Below, piece after piece: positions 9,074 through 18,627 of a DNA stretch of 64,000 bases. The stretch is taken from assembly GCF_014397025.1 (NCBI RefSeq), contig NZ_JACJUO010000002.1, positions 788,501 through 852,500 of the forward strand, written 5' to 3'. Origin of the DNA: Ochrobactrum sp. Marseille-Q0166 (lineage in GTDB: Bacteria; Pseudomonadota; Alphaproteobacteria; Rhizobiales; Rhizobiaceae). Under the pieces are notes generated by a model. That model made no database searches, was not told the DNA's origin, and saw only the letters and a program-made list of their open reading frames with translations. The position numbers and the translations under genes were made by a program. Position 1 is the first letter of the stretch, and every line of letters starts with the position of its first letter.

Positions 9074-9988
9074 TTAAAGTTTTGTGTCGCCCTGCGTTTC
9101 GCGTTCCTTGAACCATTGCGTCAGAAAGTCGACGAGGGCGCGGATTTTGGCCGGCAGATAACGACGGTGCGGATAAACCGCGTAGATACCGCCGTCCTTT
9201 ACGATGAATTCGTCGAGGCACGGGATGAGCCTGCCGCGCTCGATTTCTTCTTCCGCTATAAAGGCCGGAAGCGAGCAGAATCCAAGACCGGAGAGAGCTG
9301 CTGCCTTGGTCGCGACCGGGCTGTTGACTTCGATTGGACCATTGACAGTCACGGTCATCATCGAGCCATCTGTATTGCGGAAATGCCAGTTGTTGCGCGA
9401 GCGGGCGTTGGTATCGATGATGCAGGGTTTGTCGTGCAGGTCTTCCGGGCGTTCGGGCTTGCCGACGCGCTCAATGAGAGCCGGTGCGCCGCAAAGCACA
9501 GAATGAAAAGGTGATAGCCTTTTGGCAATAAGGGAGGAATCCTGCAAACGTGTAATGCGGATAGCAAGGTCGAAGCCTTCTTCCACCATATCGACGAAAC
9601 GATCATCCAGCCGCACATCGAGTACGATTTCCGGATGGGCAAGGCAGAAATCGATCAGCGATTGACCGATCACCGCATCGGCAAAGGTACGCGGCGCTGA
9701 AAGCTTGATGCGTCCGCGTGCGTCTGAACTCGTTTCGCTGACAGCATCCTGCAGCGCGTCGATCTCGCGGATGATCTCGACCGCGCGATGGTAATAGGTG
9801 TGGCCTGCTTCTGTGAGCGAGAATTGGCGGGTCGTGCGGTTCAGAAGACGGGCACCAAGCTCGTCTTCAAGTTCCCGCACATATTTGGAAAGAAGCGCCT
9901 TGGAACGCCCGATCTTTCGCGCTGCCGCCGAAAAGCCTTCCGCTTCGACCACGTCGATGAATGCGCGCATACGTGTGAGGGTGTCCAT
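9074..9988 (-). CDS. LysR family transcriptional regulator
   Basis: 304 residues. The N-terminal winged helix-turn-helix (about 1-60: FIDVVEAEGFSAAARKIGRS, then SKYVRELEDELGARLL) is standard LTTR. The C-terminal part is the PBP-like effector domain (GRIKLSAPRTFADAVIG onward) of the CrgA/AaeR type. The gene is 3 bp after the amidase gene on the same strand, so the two may form one unit. The inducer is unknown. Confidence 0.9.
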   Translation of the reverse strand: MDTLTRMRAFIDVVEAEGFSAAARKIGRSKALLSKYVRELEDELGARLLNRTTRQFSLTEAGHTYYHRAVEIIREIDALQDAVSETSSDARGRIKLSAPRTFADAVIGQSLIDFCLAHPEIVLDVRLDDRFVDMVEEGFDLAIRITRLQDSSLIAKRLSPFHSVLCGAPALIERVGKPERPEDLHDKPCIIDTNARSRNNWHFRNTDGSMMTVTVNGPIEVNSPVATKAAALSGLGFCSLPAFIAEEEIERGRLIPCLDEFIVKDGGIYAVYPHRRYLPAKIRALVDFLTQWFKERETQGDTKL

Positions 9989-9991
9989 GGT

Positions 9992-11179
9992 CTAATCCTG
10001 CTTTTCAAGAATGTTTCGGCCAAGCGCAATAAGCGCCCGGTCGCTGCCGCGTGGGCCAATGAATGAGATGCCAAATGGCGCGCCGTGAACCTGTCCCAGT
10101 GGAACAGTAATCTGTGGCAGGCCGGATAGCACGGAAAGGCAAAGCAGCCGCAGAGCCTGTTCACGATAGGCTTGCAGGCTCTCGAAGGTTTGGTTTGCGA
10201 ATGGCGCTGCACCTGGTACGGTTGGCAGTGCCAGAACCGCATTGTCACCGATGATTGTTTCCAATTCGCGTGTGAAACGCGCTCGGCGGGTGCGATGCCG
10301 GGCTACTGCTTCGTCGGAGATTTGCGATCCATAAGCGAAACGGTCTGCGACGCCGGGGCCAAGCTTGCGATCACCGGATGAAATCCACGCACCATGCGTG
10401 TTCCATGCTTCCCAGCCCTGTATCTGGCGGAAGGTGATGTAGAGTTCGTCGATTGACAAGGTTGGCTGGCTTGCAGCCTTAAGACTTGTAAAATGCGGAC
10501 GCACTTTCGCAAACATGGCGCGATAGCTGTCTGTTTCAGGATGATCGAGTAGCAGGTGCTCAAGCAAGGGCATATAAAGAAGCTGCGAGAAGCTGAAGTT
10601 CTGCTCATCATCGCCGAGCAGAACTTGACCGACCTTTTCATAAAGCGCGATGTCGCGGGCGAACCAGCCGATTGTGTCGAGCGAAGTTGCAAGCGGCATG
10701 ATTCCTTCCAGCGGAATGCGCCCATGTGTGGTACGCAGGCCGATCAGCCCACAGAAGCTGGCAGGCGCGCGGATTGAGCCGCCAGTATCAGAGCCGAGCG
10801 CTATATCTGCAACTTTTCCGGCGACCGACGCCGCAGAACCTGATGAAGACCCGCCGGTAACGCGATCGGGTGCTGCGGGATTGATCGGATAGGGGAAATG
10901 CGAATTCTGCCCCATTAAAGAGAAGGCCAGCTCATCGGTCTGGGTTTTACCGATCAACGTTGCACCTGCTGCGAGCAGTTTCTCGATGATCGGCGCCGAT
11001 TTTTCGGCTGCAACTGATTCGGCCAGAATTTGCGGATTGCCGCATCCGGTTGGCATTCCGGCCACGTCATAAATGTCTTTGACGGCCAGACGCTCCCCTT
11101 TTAGCGGTCCGGTTTCCGCTGAGGGAAGGGGCTTCGGGGGCTTTGCGATTATCGCATTGAACGGATCGAAGGGCGTCAT
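9992..11179 (-). CDS. Amidase (amidase signature family)
   Basis: 395 residues with the Ser-cisSer-Lys triad of the amidase signature family. The Lys is in AVKDIYDVAGMPT, the glycine/serine-rich core is TGGSSSGSAASVAG, and the nucleophile region is GSDTGGSIRAPASFCGLIGLR. It hydrolyses an amide bond of unknown substrate. It resembles short-chain or indoleacetamide-type amidases more than GatA, since GatA is longer and sits with gatB/gatC. The linked LysR gene suggests a catabolic role. Confidence 0.88.
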   Translation of the reverse strand: MTPFDPFNAIIAKPPKPLPSAETGPLKGERLAVKDIYDVAGMPTGCGNPQILAESVAAEKSAPIIEKLLAAGATLIGKTQTDELAFSLMGQNSHFPYPINPAAPDRVTGGSSSGSAASVAGKVADIALGSDTGGSIRAPASFCGLIGLRTTHGRIPLEGIMPLATSLDTIGWFARDIALYEKVGQVLLGDDEQNFSFSQLLYMPLLEHLLLDHPETDSYRAMFAKVRPHFTSLKAASQPTLSIDELYITFRQIQGWEAWNTHGAWISSGDRKLGPGVADRFAYGSQISDEAVARHRTRRARFTRELETIIGDNAVLALPTVPGAAPFANQTFESLQAYREQALRLLCLSVLSGLPQITVPLGQVHGAPFGISFIGPRGSDRALIALGRNILEKQD

Positions 11180-11329
11180 TGTTCACAACCAGCGACGAGA
11201 TTCCGGGGATATGGTAAATCAAAGCCTAAGCTTTGCAGCAGAATGTTTCACTAATATTGAACAATGGCAAGCGCAGTGGGCGGATTAACCGCCTCAAAAA
11301 TAAATTTCGCTCAAAGAATATTTGTCATT

Positions 11330-11762
11330 GAATGGACACATCTTTGAGCTTATATCGCCCTTGCCCAAAGTCGCACGTGCCTGTGGGTGTCCGCCGATCC
11401 TCGAATGGTGAGGAATTCGGTACGGTACCTGGACCTAACCGCTCCAGTCGATCTGTAGGCCAACCGCCAGATCGAGGACATCTTGAAGCAACGACGGTGC
11501 GGGCCTTTCTAGTGTCTTTCGGCTGTCCAAAAGCCGAAATTACTGAAGAGGCACACCTTCATTGCCAGAAGTGCGGATGCGGTTCTCCAATTCCAATCCA
11601 AGGCAGACAAAGCGGAATAACGCGGATTGAGCGTTGTTCCACCGCCGCATGAGTTTTCGCGTGACCTCAGCATCTCCAAAGGCTGGCCTCACCGCGGATG
11701 CGCTTATGCATACTTTGTCCCTTAGAATGCGGCATCAGTATAAGCCGTGCGGGAGAACGACC
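11330..11762 (+). ncRNA. Structured leader of ornithine decarboxylase mRNA, candidate speF-type RNA
   Basis: The 583 bp between the amidase and decarboxylase genes hold no convincing gene. The last 430 bp contain perfect hairpins TCGATCTG/CAGATCGA (11448-11475) and TTTCGGCT/AGCCGAAA (11517-11539), plus further GC-rich pairings near the start codon. Alphaproteobacterial ornithine decarboxylase genes are known to carry a conserved leader, the speF motif (Rfam). Position and folding fit, but I did not match the consensus base by base. From 11180 to 11330 I see nothing specific. Confidence 0.45.
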
Positions 11763-12896
11763 ATGGCTACACAGCGTATTATCGACTTCCTCAACACCCG
11801 CCGTCCAGAGGGCCCTTGCCTCGTCGTCGATACCGACGTGGTTCGCGAAAATTATCAGAATTTTGAAAAGGCATTGCCATACTCGCGCATTTTCTATGCT
11901 GTGAAGGCAAATCCTGCACCTGAAGTTCTGCGTCTTCTTGCATCGCTTGGCTCGTGCTTCGACACGGCATCGGTTGCCGAAATCGAAATGGCACTGGAAG
12001 CAGGCGCTACACCAAACCGCATTTCTTATGGCAACACCATCAAGAAAGAACGCGATATTGTGCGCGCGTTCGAGCTGGGCATCCGCCTCTTTGCCGTTGA
12101 TTGCGTTGAAGAAGTCGAAAAGGTTGCGCGCGCTGCTCCCGGCAGCCGCGTGTTCTGCCGCGTTCTGACTGACGGCGAAGGCGCTGAATGGCCTCTGTCG
12201 CGCAAGTTCGGTTGTGTGCCTGCCATGGCAATCGACGTGCTGCGTCACGCAAAGTCGCTCGGCCTCGACTCCTACGGTGTATCGTTCCATGTCGGCTCGC
12301 AGCAGACGGATCTCACTGCATGGGATCGCGCTCTTGGCGATGCTGCATCGGTATTCCGCACATTGGCTGAGGAAGGCATCGTTCTGCGCATGGTCAACAT
12401 GGGCGGTGGTTTCCCAACCCGCTACCTCAAGGACGTACCGACCGCACAGGCTTATGGCATGGCTATCTTCGATGCGCTGTCGAAGCATTTCGGCAACCGC
12501 ATTCCAGAAACCATCATTGAGCCGGGCCGGGGCATGGTTGGCAATGCAGGCGTGATCAAGACCGAAGTGGTTCTGGTTTCGCGCAAGTCGGACAACGACA
12601 ATGTTCGTTGGGTCTATCTCGACATCGGCAAATTCGGCGGTCTGGCCGAAACCATGGACGAGGCGATCCGCTACCAGATCGTGACCCCCCGTGACGGCGG
12701 CGAAACCGAACCTTGCGTGCTGGCCGGCCCAACCTGCGACAGCGCGGATGTTCTTTACGAAAAGACGCCGTATCCGCTGCCGGTTTCGCTGACCATCGGT
12801 GATGAAGTTCTCATCGAAGGAACAGGCGCCTACACCACCACCTATTCGGCGGTGGCGTTCAACGGCTTCGAACCGCTCCGATCATACGTCATCTGA
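11763..12896 (+). CDS. odc: Ornithine/lysine decarboxylase, alanine-racemase-fold type
   Basis: 377-residue PLP enzyme of fold type III (eukaryote-like ODC), producing putrescine (or cadaverine) from ornithine (or lysine). The PLP Lys is in FYAVKANP at about residue 47. SFHVGSQ, NMGGGFP and EPGRGMVGNAG bind PLP phosphate, and the second-subunit Cys is in GPTCDSADVL. The start at 11763 has GGGAGAACGACC ahead and gives the normal N-terminus; the longer frame from 11634 lies in the leader. Two hairpins follow. Confidence 0.93.
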   Translation: MATQRIIDFLNTRRPEGPCLVVDTDVVRENYQNFEKALPYSRIFYAVKANPAPEVLRLLASLGSCFDTASVAEIEMALEAGATPNRISYGNTIKKERDIVRAFELGIRLFAVDCVEEVEKVARAAPGSRVFCRVLTDGEGAEWPLSRKFGCVPAMAIDVLRHAKSLGLDSYGVSFHVGSQQTDLTAWDRALGDAASVFRTLAEEGIVLRMVNMGGGFPTRYLKDVPTAQAYGMAIFDALSKHFGNRIPETIIEPGRGMVGNAGVIKTEVVLVSRKSDNDNVRWVYLDIGKFGGLAETMDEAIRYQIVTPRDGGETEPCVLAGPTCDSADVLYEKTPYPLPVSLTIGDEVLIEGTGAYTTTYSAVAFNGFEPLRSYVI

Positions 12897-12957
12897 TCAA
12901 TCGGGTTCTTCCCGATTGATCCTCTCAATCTGCCCAGCGCTGAAAAGTGCTGGGCAG
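12895..12957 (+). terminator. Twin hairpins after ornithine decarboxylase
   Basis: A perfect 11-bp stem (GATCAATCGGG, TTCTT loop, CCCGATTGATC, 12895-12921) overlaps the stop codon. It is followed 8 nt later by a 12-bp stem closed by a GAAA tetraloop (12930-12957). Neither has a T-run, so they may slow decay or attenuate rather than terminate fully before the downstream acetyltransferase gene. Confidence 0.6.
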
Positions 12958-12991
12958 GATGTGCGGCTGCCCATGTTTGGGGTGAGATGTC

Positions 12992-13603
12992 ATGAACGCA
13001 AATCTGGAAATTCAGGAAAATACCGTAGCCGGCCTTTCGCCGCTTTTTGTGCCTGCTTTCACCATCGCGGGCGAAGCAGTGGAACACATCATTGCGCGCG
13101 AAGTTCTGCTCGATCGTGCCATGGGTGAAGGACGTCGCAGGAAATCGTCGGAAAAACTGCGGCGCGGACGCCTACCTGCGGAAGGTCTGGCTTTTTCGGC
13201 AATTGATGACCATGGGATACTGGCGGGCACTGTCCGGTTGTGGAATGTGCATGCCGGTCTCGATGCGTTCGGCTTTCCGGTTTCAGCTCTGTTGCTCGGA
13301 CCGCTTGCGGTTGATCCATCGGCGGCGGGTCGCGGTATCGGTTCGGCTTTGATGCAGCACGCGATTGCCGAAGCAAAGCGCGTTGGTCATGGTGCCATTC
13401 TGCTGGTTGGTGATCCGGAGTATTACGGACGTTTCGGCTTTACGGCCGAGAAAACCAGCGATCTTGCCATGCCCGGTCCGTTTGAAAAGCGTCGGTTTCT
13501 GGCGCTTGAACTTAAAGTCGGCCATCTCGATGGCGCACAGGGAATCCTACGTGCCAGCGGACGCAAAATCTCGCGTTTTGAGAACCAAGCTCGAAAAGTG
13601 TGA
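12992..13603 (+). CDS. GNAT family N-acetyltransferase (YhbS-like)
   Basis: 203 residues. The acetyl-CoA loop LAVDPSAAGRGIGSALM and the downstream AILLVGDPEYYGRFGF are typical of the YhbS/predicted N-acetyltransferase group. It follows the ornithine decarboxylase gene by 95 bp in the same direction. A link to polyamine acetylation is possible by context but not shown by sequence. GGTGAG lies ahead of the ATG. Confidence 0.85.
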   Translation: MNANLEIQENTVAGLSPLFVPAFTIAGEAVEHIIAREVLLDRAMGEGRRRKSSEKLRRGRLPAEGLAFSAIDDHGILAGTVRLWNVHAGLDAFGFPVSALLLGPLAVDPSAAGRGIGSALMQHAIAEAKRVGHGAILLVGDPEYYGRFGFTAEKTSDLAMPGPFEKRRFLALELKVGHLDGAQGILRASGRKISRFENQARKV

Positions 13604-13725
13604 AACGCCTATGCGGGGAAATCAGTCCTTTGGACTGATTTCTAGTTTCGCTTCTATCAGAAGAATATGTGCGATAAAACAAAGGGTTAGAGCGCTGATC
13701 TCGCCTAGTCAGATCGAAATACGCT
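13604..13725. repeat. Intergenic repeat-like DNA between convergent genes
   Basis: Contains the hairpin AATCAGTCC/GGACTGATT (about 13620-13642). A unit TTAGAGCGCTGATCT..AGTCAGATCG resembles other AGAGCG..GATCAGATC elements of this window (883-925, 52497-52545). Probably a mosaic repeat serving as a bidirectional gene end. Confidence 0.4.
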
Positions 13726-15492
13726 TTAATGTATACGCACCAGCCGTCCGAAGTTGCGGACGGCTGTTATTGCAAGACCCAGCATAAAGCCCGCAATCAG
13801 CCCTGCAATCACCACAAGCTTGCGCGACGATCCTGCTGGATCGAGCGGTGGTCGTGCCTCCGAAATCACACGGACATTGGTTGTTGTGATGCCTTCCTGT
13901 TCGCTCGTTTCACGCGAACGCAGAAGGAAAGCTTCATAGACGGACCGCAACGTCGTTGCTTCGCGCTCGAGTTCGCGCAGCTTCACGCGATCATTGTTAC
14001 TGTTGGCCTGTTGTGATTTGAGTTGCGCAAGACGGGCGCTCAGGTCTTTTTCCTGCTGAGCCGAGCGTGCGACTTCGACCTGTAATGAAGCGCGAATGCG
14101 ACGCAGTTCCGCATCAATATCATTGAGAACAGTTTGTTTCTGCGACTGAAGCTGAATGAATTGCGGATGGCGGGGACCAAGCTGGGTAGATGCACCATTG
14201 GCGTTCTGGCTCGCCAATGCATATTGCGCACGTAATGCCGTCAGCGTGTTGGAACGCAAATCTTCCGGCAGGGTGCCGGAAATCACGCTGCCGGTATTGG
14301 CATCGCTAAGAACCTGAACCCGCGCCTGAAGGCGCATGGTTTCCGCGCGCTGATTGGTCAACTGATCGTTGAGGCGAGACAGGTCATTGTCGCTGATAAG
14401 CTTGCCATCGACATCAACGAGATCGCGCGAGGCGCGGTAATCTGCGGCTGCCTTCTCCGCGCTTTCGACATTTGCACGCATATCAGCGAGACGCTTTGAA
14501 AGTTCGTCCGCATTGCGGCGTGCAATATCCGACTGAAGCGAATCGAGCTCTGTCTGGAAAACGGAACCGATAAGATTGGCAATCTCAGCCGATTTTTCGG
14601 CATTTCGCGTCTTGACCGAAATCGAATAGATGAAGGTCTTGGGATCTCGACCGATGGTGAGGCTATCATAAAGATTATAGAGAACGCGGGTTTCAAGCGC
14701 CTGACCGTCGCTGGCCGTTGTCGGCCGGAACATGGTTTTCAGCTGTGCGAAGAAGCCGGCGACACCCGTAGGTACAAAACTACCGTTGAATTCAGGATCT
14801 TTGGTGAGATCTGCTTTATCAATAACTTTGAGAAGTACACTGCTCGAATCAAGCAGGCGTGCCTGACTTTCAGCGATGGCCAAAGAGGCGTCAGTCGGCA
14901 GTTGTCCTGGCGTCAATTCGGTGCCGACAGAGCGCACATTGCGCGGATCGACCAGAATATCGGTGGAAGCAACAAACATCTGCGGAATGGTCAGCGCATA
15001 AAGCGTAGCTACCATGCCGCCGAGCAAGGTGGTGGCCAGTAGCAGGCGACGAGAACCCTTGACCACTTCGATTGCGACACGCGGATCGATCAGCGGTTTC
15101 CATTCATTATCTGGTGTATCGTGTCGGGCAGGCAGAGTGTTTTTACGGGCGGGTGCCTCCGATTCTGGTGTCGCAGTCTCAGGCAATGCACCTTTGGGTG
15201 TTTTTTCATGCTCTTCGCGCTCTGCAATCTTGCGCTCCAGCTCAGCCTTTATCGAAGCCATCCGACTGCGCAGCTCTGAAACTTCTTTCTCTTCTGCAGC
15301 TTTGTTTGCCTGCTGGGTGCGGAAAAGTTCAGCTCGCTCTTCCGGCTTCGCAGGCGGTGTCCATGGCGGGGCGATGGTCTGAGATTCGCGTTCAGACGCG
15401 TCAGATTCTTCGCGGCTCCCCTCGGGCGCGCCTGAAAATGCCAGAAGAGGCTTGTCTTCTCTTCCTTTGTTGCGCTTGTCGTCACCGCTCAT
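13726..15492 (-). CDS. Wzz/GumC-type polysaccharide chain-length (co-polymerase) protein
   Basis: 588 residues. The cytoplasmic N-terminal tail (about 1-135) is charged, with a coiled coil (KAAEEKEVSELRSRMASIK). A first membrane helix (about 145-170) is followed by the Wzz fold starting MFVASTDILVDPR. Long periplasmic coiled coils (about 300-525) precede a second helix (LVVIAGLIAGFMLG) near the C-terminus. No Walker motifs or Tyr-rich tail follow, so it lacks the BY-kinase part of ExoP/Wzc. It would set chain length and couple to export of the polysaccharide made by the neighbouring genes. The frame reaches 15531 through GTG; the ATG at 15492 is preferred. Confidence 0.88.
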   Translation of the reverse strand: MSGDDKRNKGREDKPLLAFSGAPEGSREESDASERESQTIAPPWTPPAKPEERAELFRTQQANKAAEEKEVSELRSRMASIKAELERKIAEREEHEKTPKGALPETATPESEAPARKNTLPARHDTPDNEWKPLIDPRVAIEVVKGSRRLLLATTLLGGMVATLYALTIPQMFVASTDILVDPRNVRSVGTELTPGQLPTDASLAIAESQARLLDSSSVLLKVIDKADLTKDPEFNGSFVPTGVAGFFAQLKTMFRPTTASDGQALETRVLYNLYDSLTIGRDPKTFIYSISVKTRNAEKSAEIANLIGSVFQTELDSLQSDIARRNADELSKRLADMRANVESAEKAAADYRASRDLVDVDGKLISDNDLSRLNDQLTNQRAETMRLQARVQVLSDANTGSVISGTLPEDLRSNTLTALRAQYALASQNANGASTQLGPRHPQFIQLQSQKQTVLNDIDAELRRIRASLQVEVARSAQQEKDLSARLAQLKSQQANSNNDRVKLRELEREATTLRSVYEAFLLRSRETSEQEGITTTNVRVISEARPPLDPAGSSRKLVVIAGLIAGFMLGLAITAVRNFGRLVRIH

Positions 15493-15686
15493 CGTCAAAG
15501 GTGTCCGTACCCAGAAATATCGCTCACTCACATTGAACTATAGGTTTTTTATGGAGAACAAATGGTTAATTTCTATCGCGATAATCGCGTTGGTGCTTTT
15601 TAATTAAGTCTTTTTCGCTAAGTATCGGTCTACAGTTGGTATGCATGGCTTAACAAGCAACAGGTAATATAAAGACGAGGCCTTGG

Positions 15687-16952
15687 GTGATCTCGAAAGT
15701 AGTTAAGAAATTATTGGGTAGCCGAGGCGGAATGGTGCGGGATTATTTCTCGCTGTTCTCAGGTTCGGCCGGGCGACTGGTCGTTTCGCTTCTTTATTTC
15801 ATTGCACTTGCAAACACATTACCGACGGGTGACTTCGGTATTTTTGCCACCGCTTCGGGAACAGGTGTGGTACTCTCTCGTCTGGTGTCCCTTGGGTTCA
15901 GCTCGCCACTTTATCGCATTTCGACCGTCAAGCCTTTGTTGTTGGGAACCTATACTGCGGGCTATCTGGTGGCGGTGCTGTTGTCGCTGCCGCTTTTCGC
16001 GCTCTGCTCGTGGATCGTCTATTTCATCTTCTTCAGTCGAGATATTTCGTTCCTGCCTTTTGCCGTGGTGGTGGTTGCCGAAGCCCTGCTGTGGCGCTCT
16101 ACGGAAATGATCATAATCGTTAATAATGGTCTGCGCCGCTTCGGCATTTCAGCGCTTCTGGTGATTTTCGGTACAACCATGCGCGCCATTGCTGCCGTGC
16201 TGTTCATGTTTCTGGCAGCGCACCATGATGTCGGTCATTGGGCATGGTGGTATCTGGCTGCCAATGCATTAGCTTTGCTTTTCGCGCTACGCTTCTATCC
16301 GAAAGTGAAATTGCGTTTTGAGCCGCGCCTTTATTTGAGACGCGTTTCCGATTCCATCGCCGTGATGGGGGCTGAACTGCTGTTTTATATCCAGAGCGAA
16401 CTCGACAAGCTGCTGGTTTTGAGTATTGGCGGGGCGACCACGGCGGGTATCTATGCGATCATCATGCGCCTTGTGGACCTGACGGCACTGCCGATCCGTT
16501 CGTTTAATATGATGCTGGTGCAAAAGCTCATGCGCAATCCCGATATGCTGGCGTCGCTGCGCATTAGGGCAGGGCTGGAATTTGCGGTGTTTGCCGTGTC
16601 GGTTGCAGGTCTCGGCGCGATGGTGATCTTCCTGCAGTTCTTCCCGACAGCACTTGGTGCAAGCGTGGCACCGATCGTGGGTCTTCTGCCGCTGGTCCTG
16701 TTGGTGCCGGGCTTCCGCAATCTCATCGAGTATCAGACCGAGATTCTTTATGCGCGCGGTCAATCTGGCCTGCGCACTATAAGCATGGTGCTGATGACTG
16801 CGGCCAAAGCTTTGTTCGTTTGGCTGCTGCTGCTTTATCATGGCAACAACAATGACTGGATTGCCGGGCTTAACTTCGTCTTTGCCGGCATCTACATCCT
16901 CTCGCTGGTTTTCACCTATACAAGCATGAAGCTGCCCGCCAAACGGGTATAA
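15687..16952 (+). CDS. Wzx-like polysaccharide flippase / oligosaccharide translocase
   Basis: 421 residues, almost entirely hydrophobic with about 12 membrane helices, beginning DYFSLFSGSAGRLVVSLLYF. This is the pattern of the MOP superfamily polysaccharide exporters that flip lipid-linked repeat units. The GTG at 15687 has GAGG ahead; an ATG at 15732 with GAGGCGGA is an alternative that removes 15 residues. It is divergent from the Wzz gene and convergent with the DUF6492 gene. Confidence 0.82.
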   Translation: MISKVVKKLLGSRGGMVRDYFSLFSGSAGRLVVSLLYFIALANTLPTGDFGIFATASGTGVVLSRLVSLGFSSPLYRISTVKPLLLGTYTAGYLVAVLLSLPLFALCSWIVYFIFFSRDISFLPFAVVVVAEALLWRSTEMIIIVNNGLRRFGISALLVIFGTTMRAIAAVLFMFLAAHHDVGHWAWWYLAANALALLFALRFYPKVKLRFEPRLYLRRVSDSIAVMGAELLFYIQSELDKLLVLSIGGATTAGIYAIIMRLVDLTALPIRSFNMMLVQKLMRNPDMLASLRIRAGLEFAVFAVSVAGLGAMVIFLQFFPTALGASVAPIVGLLPLVLLVPGFRNLIEYQTEILYARGQSGLRTISMVLMTAAKALFVWLLLLYHGNNNDWIAGLNFVFAGIYILSLVFTYTSMKLPAKRV

Positions 16953-16980
16953 AAAAGCCCGAAGCCATGCTCCGGGCCTT
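16951..16980. terminator. Bidirectional terminator
   Basis: AAAAAAGCCCG and CGGGCCTTAT surround an 11-nt loop between the convergent flippase and DUF6492 genes. A-runs and T-runs on the two sides allow use from either strand. Confidence 0.7.
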
Positions 16981-17000
16981 ATATTCTCAGGATTGGGCTT

Positions 17001-17864
17001 TTAAGCGCCAATGATCCGGCGAATGTCATTCACTGACAGGCTCAGGAATGACTGCATGCCAATGGCAACCTGATGCGGTTCCATCTCGGCAATGAAGGTG
17101 CGAAATTCTTCCTCGGTCGGCGGAGGCGCGAACCACTGCATCCGGCAGAGATCGTGGGTATCGTGGAAATGGCCAGCACCTTCCAGAACGTCATCGACGT
17201 AATGGCCATATATAAAGCATTCCGAGAAGCGTCGGACATTGCCGATCGCGGCAACCCAATGCTGACCGGTGTGCTTTTCGATTCGCTCGCACATGCCGAT
17301 CACTGAATCTCTGCGCCAGGAAACAAGTTGGCCTATATAATCATTCAGCGCGCTTTTGCCGTTTTTGACGCCAAGCAGTTTACCGGCATTTTCCGCCCAG
17401 ACGGGATGCTCCGGCCATTCGGGATTGGCAAGCGCGTCGGGCCGATAGAACAGACGCAATTTATCGCCCTGCCATAGCGTGTTGCAATCGAAGGGTTTCA
17501 CAAAAGCAGTGTCTGAATCGGTATAAAGAAGGCCTTCCTCGTCCACTTTGCCTGCCAGCGCAATGCGGCGCAGCTGCTGCACATGCCAGCCGCGCAATGG
17601 CTTGGTTTTGAAAGAAAGCCAGACACGACGGCGACCAAGATAGGTCGGGTCGGGGAACGCGCGAATCCAGGAAGGCAGCAAATCACGCTCGTCGATGACG
17701 ATGCGGTTTGCACTCTCAATCTGCCGGAACAGGGCTACGTCCTTGCTATCGACAAGAATGTAATGCTTGGTGAAACCAGTGACATGCTTGTCCATGGTTT
17801 CACACAGGAGCTTGCAGCGTTCAAAATCCTGTTCCCAGCTGGCGGTCACAATCGCTGTCTTCAA
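17001..17864 (-). CDS. DUF6492 family protein, probable glycosyltransferase
   Basis: 287 residues. MKTAIVTASWEQDFERC at the start and LLYTDSDTAFVKPF (a DxD-like motif) near residue 115 give it the look of a GT-A nucleotide-sugar transferase, and it resembles DUF6492 proteins from rhizobial polysaccharide loci. The start overlaps the end of the WecG-like gene by 4 bp. Donor and acceptor are unknown. Confidence 0.7.
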   Translation of the reverse strand: MKTAIVTASWEQDFERCKLLCETMDKHVTGFTKHYILVDSKDVALFRQIESANRIVIDERDLLPSWIRAFPDPTYLGRRRVWLSFKTKPLRGWHVQQLRRIALAGKVDEEGLLYTDSDTAFVKPFDCNTLWQGDKLRLFYRPDALANPEWPEHPVWAENAGKLLGVKNGKSALNDYIGQLVSWRRDSVIGMCERIEKHTGQHWVAAIGNVRRFSECFIYGHYVDDVLEGAGHFHDTHDLCRMQWFAPPPTEEEFRTFIAEMEPHQVAIGMQSFLSLSVNDIRRIIGA

Positions 17865-18625
17865 GGTTTACCCCCTGAGAGCTTTTCTTTCGCCACGCGC
17901 CAGAGGAAAACCGGATTGCCAACCAGGTAGCGTTTTGCAAGACGCCGCGGTTCCTGCATAAGACGATGAACCCACTCCATCTTTATTGTGCGGACCCAAT
18001 GCGGCGCACGCTGCACGCGGCCGGTATGCAGATCAAACAAGGCACCCACAGCACTTGCAATAGTGCAATGTTCTGCTGTGATATGCTTGTCGATGAACAT
18101 TTCCTGCCGGGGAACGCCCATGGCCACCAGCAGAATATCGGGGTGATATTCTTTTAGCTGAGCCAGAATGCCGTCGGTATCGGCAGGCTTGAAATAGCCG
18201 TCCGAGATCACACGAAAATCGTGCTGCGGAATCTGCTTCTTGAAGAGCTGCGCTGTATCTGCTGCCACGCCGGGACCGCCACCCAGGAGCGCCACTTTCA
18301 TAGGACGCTTTATGTGCTGCATCAGGCCGGGAATGAAGTCGGTGCCATTGAGATTGGCAGGGAATTTTTGGCCATAGGCGGCTTTACTTGCTATATCGAC
18401 GCCAATACCATCTGGCAGGATCAGATAATTTTTGAGTGCCGCCATATAGGCCGGGTCGTCATGCGCAATATTGGCGTTGTTTGCGTTAAGCCAGCCCTGC
18501 TTCAAAAATTCACGGTTTTCGAGGCGCTTTTCAAAATAGGCGAATGCACTGTCCCAGTCGAAACAGACAACTTTGATGCCGAGAATATTTCGATATTCGA
18601 GTTTTTCGGATGAACGATGCGTCAT
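17861..18625 (-). CDS. WecG/TagA/CpsF family glycosyltransferase
   Basis: 254 residues. The family core is visible as NANNANIAHDDPAY, LPDGIGVDIASK, NGTDFIPGLM, VALLGGGPGVA and DILLVAMGVPRQEMFI, with the C-terminal VGALFDLHTGRVQRAPHWVR. Members transfer N-acetylmannosamine(uronate) or a related sugar to the lipid-linked intermediate on the cytoplasmic face, here near the beginning of repeat-unit assembly. Followed with overlap by the DUF6492 gene. Confidence 0.9.
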   Translation of the reverse strand: MTHRSSEKLEYRNILGIKVVCFDWDSAFAYFEKRLENREFLKQGWLNANNANIAHDDPAYMAALKNYLILPDGIGVDIASKAAYGQKFPANLNGTDFIPGLMQHIKRPMKVALLGGGPGVAADTAQLFKKQIPQHDFRVISDGYFKPADTDGILAQLKEYHPDILLVAMGVPRQEMFIDKHITAEHCTIASAVGALFDLHTGRVQRAPHWVRTIKMEWVHRLMQEPRRLAKRYLVGNPVFLWRVAKEKLSGGKP

Positions 18626-18627
18626 GT

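Noticed and set aside
11332..11652. 106-codon frame in the ornithine decarboxylase leader
   Set aside because: Composition is non-coding, it crosses the perfect hairpins, and no RBS is present; better explained as leader RNA.
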